This document shows, one piece after another, positions 17,910-26,629 of a stretch of DNA of 45,064 bases. The position numbers and the translations under genes are program-made. Below the pieces are notes generated by a model. It made no database searches and had not been told where the DNA came from. It saw nothing but the letters and a program-made list of their open reading frames with translations. Source of the stretch: Bacteroidota bacterium (GTDB lineage Bacteria > Bacteroidota > Ignavibacteria > UBA10030 > UBA8401); the NCBI GenBank assembly GCA_020052095.1, contig JAGVPT010000044.1:1-45064 (forward strand), given 5' to 3'. Positions within the stretch are counted from its first letter, which is position 1, and every line of letters starts with the position of its first letter.

Positions 17910-19057
17910 CTTATCCTCTTGAGTAAGAATTGAACGGCCGCTTCACAATACCATCGCGGCATGCCTAGTTTTCCTTTAGTTTGTCTGTCCTCGGGTTCGG
18001 CAAAAAGCGACTCATAACGGTCGAGCATCCTATCCGCAGAGAATGTATCGGCGGAAATTCTGCGGGCATTCAACGACATTGCCTGATAGTGTTCCGTATT
18101 GCCATGAATCCTCTTCACGGCCTCCACAAAACCATCTATATCCAGTGGCGTTACGAGTAAGCCCGTTTCGCCCTGTTGAACCAACTGGTCGGTAATGCCT
18201 AGCAAGCGCGAGACAACCGGCACGACTCCGCACATCATTGCTTCAACAATCACCAGCCCAAATCCCTCGAGGTTTGTTGGTAAAAGGAGTATATGAGATG
18301 CTCTCATTATCTTAGCAGTCTCGTCCGGAGATGTCGCGCCTTGTATCAATACTCTCTTTTGCAGCCCGCGCATCCTAAACTCAGAGTCAAGGTGTGCTTT
18401 TAACGGACCATCGCCGATTATTGTGAGAAACGAATCGGGAATCGCGACCGCGACCGCCTGAAAAATATCTGGCAGCAAATTGGCCCCCTTTGATTCCCCG
18501 AGGAATCCCACAAAAAGAATCTTACGGGCCGAACCGTCATTTTCGGCCCCCTTCGGGAAGAATCTGCTGCGATCAATACCATGAGGTATGACTCGGATTC
18601 TGCTGTGGAGACGTTGGTTAACAAATTTATGAAATCGAGCTGCAACTCCAGCGGTCGGTGCTATCCATCGAAATAGCCTGCCGGAAAAAAGGGCGCCTAT
18701 CGCATAGAATCGGGAGTCGTCACTGTGAAGAACAGAAATGGTTTTTATTCTTGGGTCGATCAATGGAATCGCGTATTGCATTAATGCACAATTATTCATC
18801 AAAATGACATCAGGCATAATTGAGTTGGCAAGGTCCGCCGCTTTGAGCACTTTCTTCGGAGAAAGCGGAACTGCTGACAGATCGTGGCAACTGAAGCTTC
18901 TGCTCGCCTCATCAAAATAATTACCATGGGCATTGGTAACCAGCAGATGAACGTCCCGGCCGCGAGACCTTAAGCCGCCAATTAGATTCATGAGATATGA
19001 TCCTAGCCCCCCGGCGCCTATTTCCGTTGAAGCAATGATAATTTTCTGAGACTTCAT
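17906..19057 (-). CDS. GT4-family glycosyltransferase
   Basis: This 383-residue GT-B enzyme has the N-terminal loop TEIGAGGLGSYL (11-22), ILFVGFLGESKGA at the start of the second domain, LTIIGDGPLK, and EX7E at Glu264...Glu272 (LEGFGLVIVEAM). ATGA overlaps occur at both ends, with the radical SAM gene upstream and the next GT4 downstream, so the three are translationally coupled. It probably acts on the same glycan. The sugar is unknown. Confidence 0.88.
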   Translation of the reverse strand: MKSQKIIIASTEIGAGGLGSYLMNLIGGLRSRGRDVHLLVTNAHGNYFDEASRSFSCHDLSAVPLSPKKVLKAADLANSIMPDVILMNNCALMQYAIPLIDPRIKTISVLHSDDSRFYAIGALFSGRLFRWIAPTAGVAARFHKFVNQRLHSRIRVIPHGIDRSRFFPKGAENDGSARKILFVGFLGESKGANLLPDIFQAVAVAIPDSFLTIIGDGPLKAHLDSEFRMRGLQKRVLIQGATSPDETAKIMRASHILLLPTNLEGFGLVIVEAMMCGVVPVVSRLLGITDQLVQQGETGLLVTPLDIDGFVEAVKRIHGNTEHYQAMSLNARRISADTFSADRMLDRYESLFAEPEDRQTKGKLGMPRWYCEAAVQFLLKRIR

Positions 19058-20553
19058 ATGTCCTTAGCTTTGCTCACCCACGGGAGGAATCGCCTCGCCA
19101 TGTTCAGCAATTTACGAAAAAGTCGATAAATGAATACGTGCAGATATTGTGCTTTTCTACTGCTTGTTAGAAGGGCTTTCAAGTAAGACGGATGCAGGCT
19201 GAAGATTTGCCAGCCTCTCTCAATCATAAATCGTCTGCCGAGCTTGGCGGAGAGGTCCTCAATATTGAGGCTATGAGCCGCCATTCGAAACCTCGGATCA
19301 ACGATAGATACGTATGTCTTGCAGTCGCTGTAAAGCTGATACTCTTCAACCGTAAGAGGTGGTCGGACATAGCGATCATAGATCTCCGTGCCTGGATAAG
19401 GCGTGGTAACACATATTCCATATGTCGTCGCTTTGATATTCTCCATTAGGTCGACGGTTTTTCTTACATCCTCCTCGGTCTCTTCGGGGGTATTGATGAG
19501 GATATTGGCATAGGTGCGGATTTTTTCCGCGCGGCAGCGGCGGAAGACCTCTTCCGTTTCATTTATCTTTATTCCTTTTTTCATCCGGTTCAATGATTCC
19601 TGTGAACCGGACTCCACGCCGAAATCTATCTGAATACAGCCGCTCTCTTTGAGGGCGCGAAAAACATTATCAGGAAACTGATTGACACGCCCTTCCATTC
19701 CCCAAACGAAACGGTGGTTGAGATCCGTGAGCTTTTCACAGAATTCAACAACGCGGTCCCTTTTTATCGTAAACGTATCGTCGTGGATGTAGAATCCGTC
19801 AATATCATATGTCTCTTTTAGAAAATTCAGTTCTTCAATAACAGACTCCAGAGGACGGAATGTTACTTTTCTTCTTCTGTTGGCGCAGAATGTGCAGTCG
19901 TATGGACATCCTCGAGCGGTAAATATATGCACTCCAGACAAATAGATCGAACGGAGAAGAAACTGTTGCGGCTGGAGATAGAAATTCATATCCAGTTTGT
20001 GGTATGGATGAATCGCCAGATCGTCCAACACCGGCTGTTCCTTCTGGGGTGCGGTGCGAATAACGTTGGTCCCTTTTCTGAAAACCAATCCGTTGATCTC
20101 TTTCCAGGGAATCGTCCCTTCTCGCTCGGCCTCAATCAATCTCCACAGCGGCAACTCACCGTCACCCACAACTGCCGCATCAAATGGGGAATCTTCATGA
20201 GCGAAGAAGTCTTCAGGAGAAACGGTCGCGTGTATCCCGCCCACGATGACCTTTGCACTGCTCCTTCGCTTGATCTCTTCGGCCAGTTTCATTACATCAC
20301 GATAATCTTCCGTGAACGCGCTGAGGCCTATCAGCGGTGACCGCGATGCGATTGCTCTTTCAACTGTTTCCTGAAATACCCTTTCCTTTTCTTTTTCAGA
20401 ATAACGGGCGTTGACATTACTTTTTACGTCAACCACGTCTACGCTGTGTCCTTTGTGCTCGACGTAACCTCCCAGCCAGAGTATCCAATGGGGAACGATC
20501 GTGCTTTTCGCACGTCCGAGCGTGGGCAACGACACCAAACAGACATCAGCCAT
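19054..20553 (-). CDS. B12-binding-domain radical SAM protein
   Basis: This is a 499-residue radical SAM enzyme of the cobalamin-binding (BchE-like, class B) type. The N-terminal Rossmann-like part (about 1-150) includes VIVGGIHATVSPED and DAAVVGDGE, typical of the B12-binding family. The radical SAM core has the 4Fe-4S motif CPYDCTFC (Cys216, 220, 223). The ATG at 20553 is chosen because GGGAGGA lies 9 nt upstream; an earlier in-frame start at 20580 has no such site. Family members methylate unactivated carbon or phosphorus, or rearrange rings. In this glycan locus a C-methylation or similar modification of a sugar or lipid carrier is a plausible inference. The stop overlaps the next GT4 start. 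The substrate is unknown. Confidence 0.87.
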   Translation of the reverse strand: MADVCLVSLPTLGRAKSTIVPHWILWLGGYVEHKGHSVDVVDVKSNVNARYSEKEKERVFQETVERAIASRSPLIGLSAFTEDYRDVMKLAEEIKRRSSAKVIVGGIHATVSPEDFFAHEDSPFDAAVVGDGELPLWRLIEAEREGTIPWKEINGLVFRKGTNVIRTAPQKEQPVLDDLAIHPYHKLDMNFYLQPQQFLLRSIYLSGVHIFTARGCPYDCTFCANRRRKVTFRPLESVIEELNFLKETYDIDGFYIHDDTFTIKRDRVVEFCEKLTDLNHRFVWGMEGRVNQFPDNVFRALKESGCIQIDFGVESGSQESLNRMKKGIKINETEEVFRRCRAEKIRTYANILINTPEETEEDVRKTVDLMENIKATTYGICVTTPYPGTEIYDRYVRPPLTVEEYQLYSDCKTYVSIVDPRFRMAAHSLNIEDLSAKLGRRFMIERGWQIFSLHPSYLKALLTSSRKAQYLHVFIYRLFRKLLNMARRFLPWVSKAKDI

Positions 20554-20826
20554 GATGCGAATTCCTCCCTTACCAAACAAATGATTTCTCGCGGTCTTCC
20601 TGTTCTATCTGGAAATAACTATCTTTTCCATCGACAACCGGAAAGCCAACAGCGGCGACCAGATAAGAGAACACCTCCTAATAGCTAGCATTCTTCCACG
20701 GCTTGGCGAAGAGACTGGCTTTCGTGAAATCGACATCCGGTAAGATTCTTCGACAAAGACATAATACACTTCTCGAGATGCCGCATTTCATGTAAGCCCC
20801 TCGGCGCAAGCGCGTATGACTTTTTG

Positions 20827-22128
20827 CTAGTTTGGATGTGTTGACATGTAGGATGCTATAATCTCGGCAACTGTGTCAGCACCCGCTTCCGTAAAGTGCA
20901 TGGTGTCATAAAAATATCTCGTCGAGTGAGGAATGTTTCGGGCAAGATCAAACACCTCGGCATTTTCCTCTCTGCAAATGTTGATCAATTTATCATTAAA
21001 TTGTGAAAGAAGCTTTGCATACGTCGCCGCCGACAATTCGCCTTTATTTCCTTTGTATGAGTAGTCACATCCTGAGATCGATTTCCAATAGTCTGTCGTG
21101 TCGAAGAGGACTGGTTGCGTCAGGAAGATAGGGCGAATACGCTGTCGACGTAACTCAGCGATCATGGCCCGCACGTTGTTCTCATGAACCGCCAGCGAAG
21201 GGAGTGCGATCTCAGTATCTTCAGGCAACATCATTTCCTTCCGGATAGGCACTGGCCGATAATTAGTATTCCCTGCCCGCTCGAGCACAACAACGTTATC
21301 CCATAAAATGATCTTCCACAGAAAAAGCACCTCCACCAGCCGGCTATAACCCAACAACTTGTGCTTCCAACCCGTAGTCTCCGGCGAGTACTCCACCTTC
21401 TTCGCATTCTCATCAAGAGAATACCACAGTTCATTGATGCCGCAGAGAACCATGACTGCTCTGGGTTTGATATGAGGGATGATTTCCCGAACAAAAATTA
21501 GGTGTGCGCGAGTTGAATGGCCTGAGATTCCAGCGTTTCCTACCCAGACATTGGCGTTCGCTTTTCGCATTTTTGATTGTAATACGTACGGCCATGTTTT
21601 GCTGTCATCAAGGTAGAAACACTGAGTAGTGCTTCCGCCGACAGCAACAATTGTATAATATTCATTCCAGTTGATCGGAGGATCATCACCCCGGAAGCCC
21701 CATTTGTTTGTAGTGTTCGCTGCAATTGGCGCGACGCCGTCCAATGCGACTTTCAACTTCATTTTGTTGTAGGGACGAAGTTGGATGAAGGGAGAAAAGA
21801 TAGAGTCGTGTGTCAAGACGCGAGCAAGAAGCTCCAGGGTTCCAAAACTTACGATACATGAGATCGACAACGCGACAATGGTTTGGATCGCTTTCTTCCA
21901 GTCATTAGAAAACTTCACTAGCAATAGACCGAGAAACACGCAAATGATGTCTATTGCCCAGATGAGAAGCGTGCTCGCCAGCCCCCACCTTCCCAATGAC
22001 TTTTCCAAAAGACCGGCCAGATGCATTCCGTCTGCCGGGTAGATTATCGACAGGGTCCATTGATTACACCCCAGCCCAAACAGAATCAATGTCACACCGA
22101 CCCGTATCATGGTATTTCTTTGACGCAT
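20827..22128 (-). CDS. Membrane-anchored SGNH/GDSL hydrolase-family protein
   Basis: This is a 433-residue protein with three N-terminal hydrophobic segments followed by an SGNH domain. Block I is VAVGGSTTQ (nucleophile Ser in GGST), block II is GNAGISGHST, block III is CGINE, and block V is DTMHF with the catalytic Asp and His. Membrane-bound SGNH proteins in polysaccharide loci add or remove O-acyl groups. The ATG at 22128 follows GGGAGAA; the frame is open back to a TTG at 22173. Its C-terminal third is paralogous to the C-terminal half of the chimeric ORF at 14104-14817, so a second copy once existed in the locus. About 270 nt without a gene separate it from the B12 radical SAM gene. Confidence 0.85.
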   Translation of the reverse strand: MRQRNTMIRVGVTLILFGLGCNQWTLSIIYPADGMHLAGLLEKSLGRWGLASTLLIWAIDIICVFLGLLLVKFSNDWKKAIQTIVALSISCIVSFGTLELLARVLTHDSIFSPFIQLRPYNKMKLKVALDGVAPIAANTTNKWGFRGDDPPINWNEYYTIVAVGGSTTQCFYLDDSKTWPYVLQSKMRKANANVWVGNAGISGHSTRAHLIFVREIIPHIKPRAVMVLCGINELWYSLDENAKKVEYSPETTGWKHKLLGYSRLVEVLFLWKIILWDNVVVLERAGNTNYRPVPIRKEMMLPEDTEIALPSLAVHENNVRAMIAELRRQRIRPIFLTQPVLFDTTDYWKSISGCDYSYKGNKGELSAATYAKLLSQFNDKLINICREENAEVFDLARNIPHSTRYFYDTMHFTEAGADTVAEIIASYMSTHPN

Positions 22129-22490
22129 TGCTTCTCCCGGATTAAAGAAAATTTGCATCGCACTCGTTAGCAATGTCCCTTACCGGCCAGGTTCATGCCT
22201 GCACAGCATAAGCAGAGAAGAACAATGGAACGCCCGCGAAGCATGAGCGGGCCGATCGATTGTCGTGATACAACATCCAGATTGCGAAAGAAGAAAAAGG
22301 AGTTGGTAGCATGCGTGCCTCTGCGATGTGTCGATGATCCCAGGAAAATGACTTTTCTTGCCTATGGATTGTTCTTGAAGACACCTGCCTGCCTTCTGCA
22401 TGTTCATTTGCTTCTGAAAAAAATGCTTTTGCAAGCCCATTTCACGCCATCCAATGATCGAGTCTACTCTAACAGTTTCCATCAACGGGA
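22129..22490. other. Gap between GT9 and SGNH genes, no gene seen
   Basis: An open frame at 22180-22614 (minus, 144 codons) overlaps the end of the GT9 gene in another frame and shows no domain. No promoter matching the Bacteroidota consensus, and no hairpin, was seen. The stretch may be the remnant of a deleted gene. Confidence 0.45.
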
Positions 22491-23630
22491 TTACGCGAAA
22501 CGCCTTACGAGTTTTTCGAACACCCGAAAGAACGGCCACAAAATGAACCGAAGATGAAAACCGTGCCTTCGAAGATGAAAAAGCAAAAAGCGAAAACCTT
22601 CCTTCAACTTCCAATGACGGAGAAGCTCGAATTGGCTGTCTTCATAGTAACGGTACGACATTTTGATTTTCTGATGGAAAGTCGATTTCGCCTCGACAAA
22701 TCCATCCTCGACCGCGCTCACAACGCATCGTGTCAGTCTGCCCGGATCGGAACCTTTCATTTCGATTATGGAATCGTAAGGCAAGCCAAAATATTCATGA
22801 TCATACACAAGTGATGCGAAACAAAATGCATCGGGCTTTATAAGCTGGATCATCGGCAATCGTTTTGCCCAGTCTGAGGTGCAGAGCCATGAAATCCCAC
22901 TTGAAGAGCCGACGAGCAAAGTACAATGCTTGGTGAGTTCTGCGTTTTCTCTGAATGAAAGCACACTCCCGTCGATTATTCGATCGTCGTTTGAAGCAAA
23001 AGAGAGGTGCGAGGAAAGAATTACACAGACATTGGGAAGCAACGATATAACTTGCTTTGCCGCCTCAAGCGCAAACTCCAGGTTTGCCGACGATTGTCCG
23101 CTTCGTGGCACGCACTCAAAGAGTATGACGGACTTTTTCTCTGAAAGTCTGCGCTCCGCGGCGAAACGGCGCACATTCTCGACTTCGGTTGCAGAGAGCC
23201 TTAGAACCGGTGTGGTCGGGACGGTAATTTTCCCGGGATAATTTCTAAACGTCGATGATCGAATCGTTCCGTCATAATTGCGAAGATTCCCTGGCAGGAT
23301 TTGGGTCAGAAAAATCTCGTCAAAGTCACCACGGCTTTTTCTTTCAATAGCTTCTCGCTGGAATTTTGGCCACTCGACGACAATCTCTCCGACCCCTGCT
23401 GCCGGAATTTCCCATGTGTCGTCGACGTACGGATTCAGATAAATAATAGAGCTGTACATTGACCCGATTGCCCATGTGAGATGGCACCCGGGGAAATCGT
23501 GTTTAATTTGCCGTGCAATTGTGGTCGCGTAGAGGCAGTCACCAAATGAGCCGAGGTGTCCCAGCAAGATTTTTTTTCGGTTTGTCTGGGGCGGCAAAGA
23601 GGCCGGTTCTATTTCTAGTGATAGGTTCAT
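22491..23630 (-). CDS. GT9 (heptosyltransferase-like) glycosyltransferase
   Basis: This 379-residue GT-B protein of the ADP-heptose:LPS heptosyltransferase type has the N-terminal ILLGHLGSFGDCLYAT loop (about 20-35). Its central VILFECVPRSGQ stands where the family has its beta strand and donor loop. The C-terminal part has LLVGSSSGISWLC, the usual G[ST]x[ST]G region, then a long basic tail (about 320-379) that probably contacts the membrane. The donor need not be heptose. The ATG overlaps the TGA of the Gmd-like gene by 4 nt. Confidence 0.8.
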   Translation of the reverse strand: MNLSLEIEPASLPPQTNRKKILLGHLGSFGDCLYATTIARQIKHDFPGCHLTWAIGSMYSSIIYLNPYVDDTWEIPAAGVGEIVVEWPKFQREAIERKSRGDFDEIFLTQILPGNLRNYDGTIRSSTFRNYPGKITVPTTPVLRLSATEVENVRRFAAERRLSEKKSVILFECVPRSGQSSANLEFALEAAKQVISLLPNVCVILSSHLSFASNDDRIIDGSVLSFRENAELTKHCTLLVGSSSGISWLCTSDWAKRLPMIQLIKPDAFCFASLVYDHEYFGLPYDSIIEMKGSDPGRLTRCVVSAVEDGFVEAKSTFHQKIKMSYRYYEDSQFELLRHWKLKEGFRFLLFHLRRHGFHLRFILWPFFRVFEKLVRRFA

Positions 23631-24507
23631 TTTCGTACACTTTTGCCAACCATCATCTCCGCAAGTTCACCGATACCAATTCTTGGGCTCCACCCGAGAT
23701 GATTTATGGTTCGCGGGTCTGTTACGAGGCGTGGGTATTCAGGAGTGAATTTTTCCTTCAACAAGACAAATCTTCTCCAATCGCTCCCTATTGCCTCGAA
23801 GCAGCATTCGAGCCAATGCTGAATAGTGTAAGCGCGGCCAGAACTAATAACCGCCTCGTACACTTTGTCCTGCTCAACAAGTGTCAGCATCCCTGCAACA
23901 ACATCTTCAGCGTACGTCCATTCTTTCTCAACTGTGATATTTCCAATTTCAATTTTTTCGCTGCTGCCATCCGCAATCCTCCTAGCCGCACTAGCGATCA
24001 TCTGGCTAACATGCGTAGGTTTTCGCAAAGGACTTTCGTGATGGAACAAATAACCTACGTACGCCTTGACCCCAAGCATCGGAAGTACCGCGCAGCATTC
24101 ACTGCATGTATGCGGGTAACAAAATATGCGCTTATGGCGTCAAAGGGATCGTATTCCGAGATTGAGAGTCCAGAATTCCTGAATTGTATGCCGCTTCCAG
24201 CGATGAAAACACGGGTATCTTCGCTATGAAGACGCACTGCTTCCAGTATATTGTGCGTGGCTGTTGAAATGGTCGCGTAATTTTCAAATAAAGTTGAATG
24301 GCATGTGGTAGAGTTCGCAGCAAGGTGAAAAATGTAAGCAGGTCGATGCTTCCAGACCAAAGACTCGACCAGAGTATAGTCAGGAACGTCTCCCCTAATT
24401 CCTTCTCCCGCACGGCTGACACCGAGCGGTTCAATCCCTTTTTCGCGGCACAGAATGCCCAAATAGTGGCCATCCTGGCCGTTAGCACCGAAGGCGAGCG
24501 CTTTCAT
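23627..24507 (-). pseudogene. Gmd-like NAD-dependent sugar-nucleotide dehydratase, frameshifted
   Basis: Two overlapping frames (24055-24507 and 23627-24079) together encode one SDR protein of about 290 residues. The first has the NAD-binding GANGQDGHY and YIFHLAANS. The second continues with YLFHHESPLR, EKEWTYAEDVVAGM and a normal C-terminus. The frames join near 24065-24075 if one base is missing in TTCCGATGCTTGGGG. GDP-mannose 4,6-dehydratase relatives share GxTGQDG and FNHESP. The Tyr-x3-Lys site reads Y128-FVT-R132, Arg for Lys. ATGA overlaps with both neighbours are preserved, so the damage is recent or a sequencing error. If intact, it would convert the GDP-mannose made by the enzyme at 4441-5355. 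Confidence 0.82.
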
Positions 24508-26282
24508 ATTTTCTTTTTTCTAAAGACAATCGTCGCAAACGTGTAGCGGCATCCCGCATAAACGAAATCGGGATTGTCGCAATCCCAATGGGGCTGGTCG
24601 ACCAACAAGCATTCTGGAACGTGGGAGAGAAGACGGTTTTTGAGATCGCGCTGAGTGTAAAACCGAAAATCCTCCTGAGGAATTCTGTCGCCGGGAATAT
24701 ACGCATTGTTGTAATCGCAGGTGAGAATCGCTACGCCGCCCGGCGCGAGTAATTCGCCGATCAACGAGATGAAGCGTTCATCGTTCCTCACATGCTCAAT
24801 AACTGATGTTGAGAACACAATATTGTACGATCCTTTCTGAGTTGTTGGACGAGCGCAAAACGTCTCAAGGTCATAATTGAGGAGGGGATCAACCTCTTCA
24901 AGACGAAATCCAACTTCTTTGAGAGAAGCGGCAGCAGTATCTTCAAAACTCCCTACACACAATAGCTTTGAATTTGTTGCGCCGGCATTCAATCGTACAA
25001 CTGTATCGAAGACAAAAGCCTGCTGAATATTTGCTGCAGGTATCTTGCGTTTCATCATCTCTGGAACGGCCTCGAACAAGAATTCGATAGCAGGATGATA
25101 AAGCTCCCTTGCGGCATTATCGAGTATCCGGTTGAAGCCAGCGGTTTGGAAGGATGGACGGTACGTTTCCGTCCTCAGAGTATTGCTCCGCGCCGTTTTC
25201 GCTCTACTCGATCCTGCGCCCCATCGATCTGTCTTTCCATTCTGTCTCGTTCTGCGTCTGGTGATCTTTCGGACCATCCTTCGGAGAAGGCTCGGTCTTG
25301 TCGGCAGCCTCCTTTCTAGGACTGTCTGAACTATTCTCTCGTAGTCCCACAAGAGGTTTTCTGTACACCATTCACGAACGTATGACGACAATGGTTCGAC
25401 ACCATCTGCAATTATTTCTTTGAGTGTCCTATTTTCTATGCAAATAGATGGTCTGGTATCTGTAATATGCCTGAACATGTTGCTTCGCGTTATTGCAATC
25501 GGACGTTTTACAGCAAGTGCGTAATCAATAACACTTGAAATTCCTCTTCCATTATTCTCTTCATACAGAAAAGCGTTTAGTGTGTTCGCTGCTAAAAAAT
25601 CAAGCACCTGATCGTCGTCCATGAAGTCGTGATCAACAATCAGCTTGATTCCAGGTTTTCGCACAAGCAATTGGCACTGCGTTGCGATCTTGCGAGCACT
25701 TATTCCATCGGCATCCCCAAACGTTGCAAATGGTATGTGCAGTTTGACAATAGCTTCATCGAATTCTTCCTGCACTGTTGAGACCAGTTTGTCGAACCCC
25801 TTGCCGGGAGTTCCAAATCCGAAACTTCCTATTGTAGGTATGCTTGATATGTTCTGCTCGTTTTGATAAGAAAGCACTAACCGTCCTGTTTTAAATACAA
25901 TCGGGTTTTTGAGTACGAGGGTTGGATCGGGTGCTATGTGGTAGTCAAAGAAATGATTTGTCGCCAAATCGGCATCACGTTGTGTCACTTCATGGGTAAT
26001 ACCAATGTTGGGTATGTTTTTAAGTTTCAAGATATTGTTTCTCAGCCATGGCATGGTGCTGGGGTGGTAATTGTAAATGATCCCTGCCGGCTGCGTTCTT
26101 CGCACAATATCATGGTATTCACTCGCGCCGGAACATTTTTCGAAGATGAATTGGAAGACTTTTGAGCTCTCAAGTGCCTTGGCAATATTCAGCCCGAATT
26201 GGTAAACGCCGCACTGTTGTTCACGATGTGATAGGAAGAGTATCGTCTTGCCACGCACTTCGCCATCATGCTGCCGATTCAT
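24504..26282 (-). CDS. Fusion of GT4-like glycosyltransferase and class I SAM methyltransferase
   Basis: This 592-residue protein has two domains. Residues about 10-325 resemble a GT-B glycosyltransferase (ILFLSHREQQCGVYQFG at the start, IGSFGFGTPGKGFDKL opening the second lobe, then FLYEENNGRGISSVIDYALA in the donor-site region). A basic linker (about 333-375, Arg/Lys-rich) leads to a methyltransferase (about 385-592) with LLCVGSFEDTA as motif I, FSTSVIEHVRNDERF and LLAPGGVAILTCDYN. The classical GT4 EX7E is not obvious. The second domain matches stand-alone methyltransferases of LPS loci. Coupling a sugar transfer with its methylation is a reasonable inference, for example at a chain terminus. 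Both ends overlap neighbouring frames by ATGA, and the upstream partner is a gene fragment. Confidence 0.8.
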   Translation of the reverse strand: MNRQHDGEVRGKTILFLSHREQQCGVYQFGLNIAKALESSKVFQFIFEKCSGASEYHDIVRRTQPAGIIYNYHPSTMPWLRNNILKLKNIPNIGITHEVTQRDADLATNHFFDYHIAPDPTLVLKNPIVFKTGRLVLSYQNEQNISSIPTIGSFGFGTPGKGFDKLVSTVQEEFDEAIVKLHIPFATFGDADGISARKIATQCQLLVRKPGIKLIVDHDFMDDDQVLDFLAANTLNAFLYEENNGRGISSVIDYALAVKRPIAITRSNMFRHITDTRPSICIENRTLKEIIADGVEPLSSYVREWCTENLLWDYERIVQTVLERRLPTRPSLLRRMVRKITRRRTRQNGKTDRWGAGSSRAKTARSNTLRTETYRPSFQTAGFNRILDNAARELYHPAIEFLFEAVPEMMKRKIPAANIQQAFVFDTVVRLNAGATNSKLLCVGSFEDTAAASLKEVGFRLEEVDPLLNYDLETFCARPTTQKGSYNIVFSTSVIEHVRNDERFISLIGELLAPGGVAILTCDYNNAYIPGDRIPQEDFRFYTQRDLKNRLLSHVPECLLVDQPHWDCDNPDFVYAGCRYTFATIVFRKKKI

Positions 26283-26472
26283 CGCTGTACCTCTTTCCTA
26301 ATGATTTCAATAGTCGGCAAGGGGAATATTAGCCCTACTCCCCGGTCTAACATCTCTTTTTCTCGCTCAATGAATTCCGCCTTGAAATGCCATGGTAACA
26401 CCAAGTAGTAGTCCGGATTCCTCTCGGCAGCGACGTCAATGATGTAAAGAGCTTTCACCGTTGGAGATTTCT
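26279..26472 (-). pseudogene. C-terminal fragment of a sugar C-methyltransferase
   Basis: The frame ending at the TGA overlapping the next gene's ATG reads KALYIIDVAAERNPDYYLVL, then PWHFKAEFIEREKEMLDRG and IFPLPTIEIIRKE. This is the C-terminal domain of NDP-hexose C-methyltransferases (Methyltransf_14 type; the DYYLVLPWHFK and IFPLP motifs are diagnostic). The frame is closed upstream by a TAG at about 26472. The SAM-binding domain is absent, so only about 60 residues survive. The preserved ATGA overlap shows that the whole gene once preceded the fusion gene in the operon. Confidence 0.78.
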
Positions 26473-26605
26473 AAATCATGGCAGAATCAATTTCAATCGC
26501 TGTATCCAATCGCTTGACAAGCCTCTCGACCGCTTCGATCACGTGTTCAACTGGTATCATCATACACTATCGTTCATAATCGTAATCATTCTATTCCCAA
26601 CACAC
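26470..26605 (-). pseudogene. Decayed 3' end of a GT9 gene (copy of the 28228-29199 tail)
   Basis: The minus strand reads DYDYER, a TAG stop, then CMMIPVEHVIEAVERLVKRL followed by DTAIEIDSAMI and a TAG. It lines up with the intact GT9 tail at 28228-28350 (DCDYERKCMT, VEHVTAAVERLIKRLDTPIE), with roughly 70-75% base identity by eye. An in-frame stop and the absence of the rest of the gene show it is a remnant. It fuses directly to the C-methyltransferase fragment. Confidence 0.78.
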
Positions 26606-26629
26606 CAAGTTTAAACTGCTCCTAATTTT

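Noticed and set aside
22180-22614. Minus-strand open frame of 144 codons between SGNH and GT9 genes
   Set aside because: It overlaps the GT9 C-terminus in another frame, has low-complexity composition and no family match.
23513-24229. Plus-strand frame of 238 codons
   Set aside because: It is antisense to the Gmd-like and GT9 genes, with no domain.
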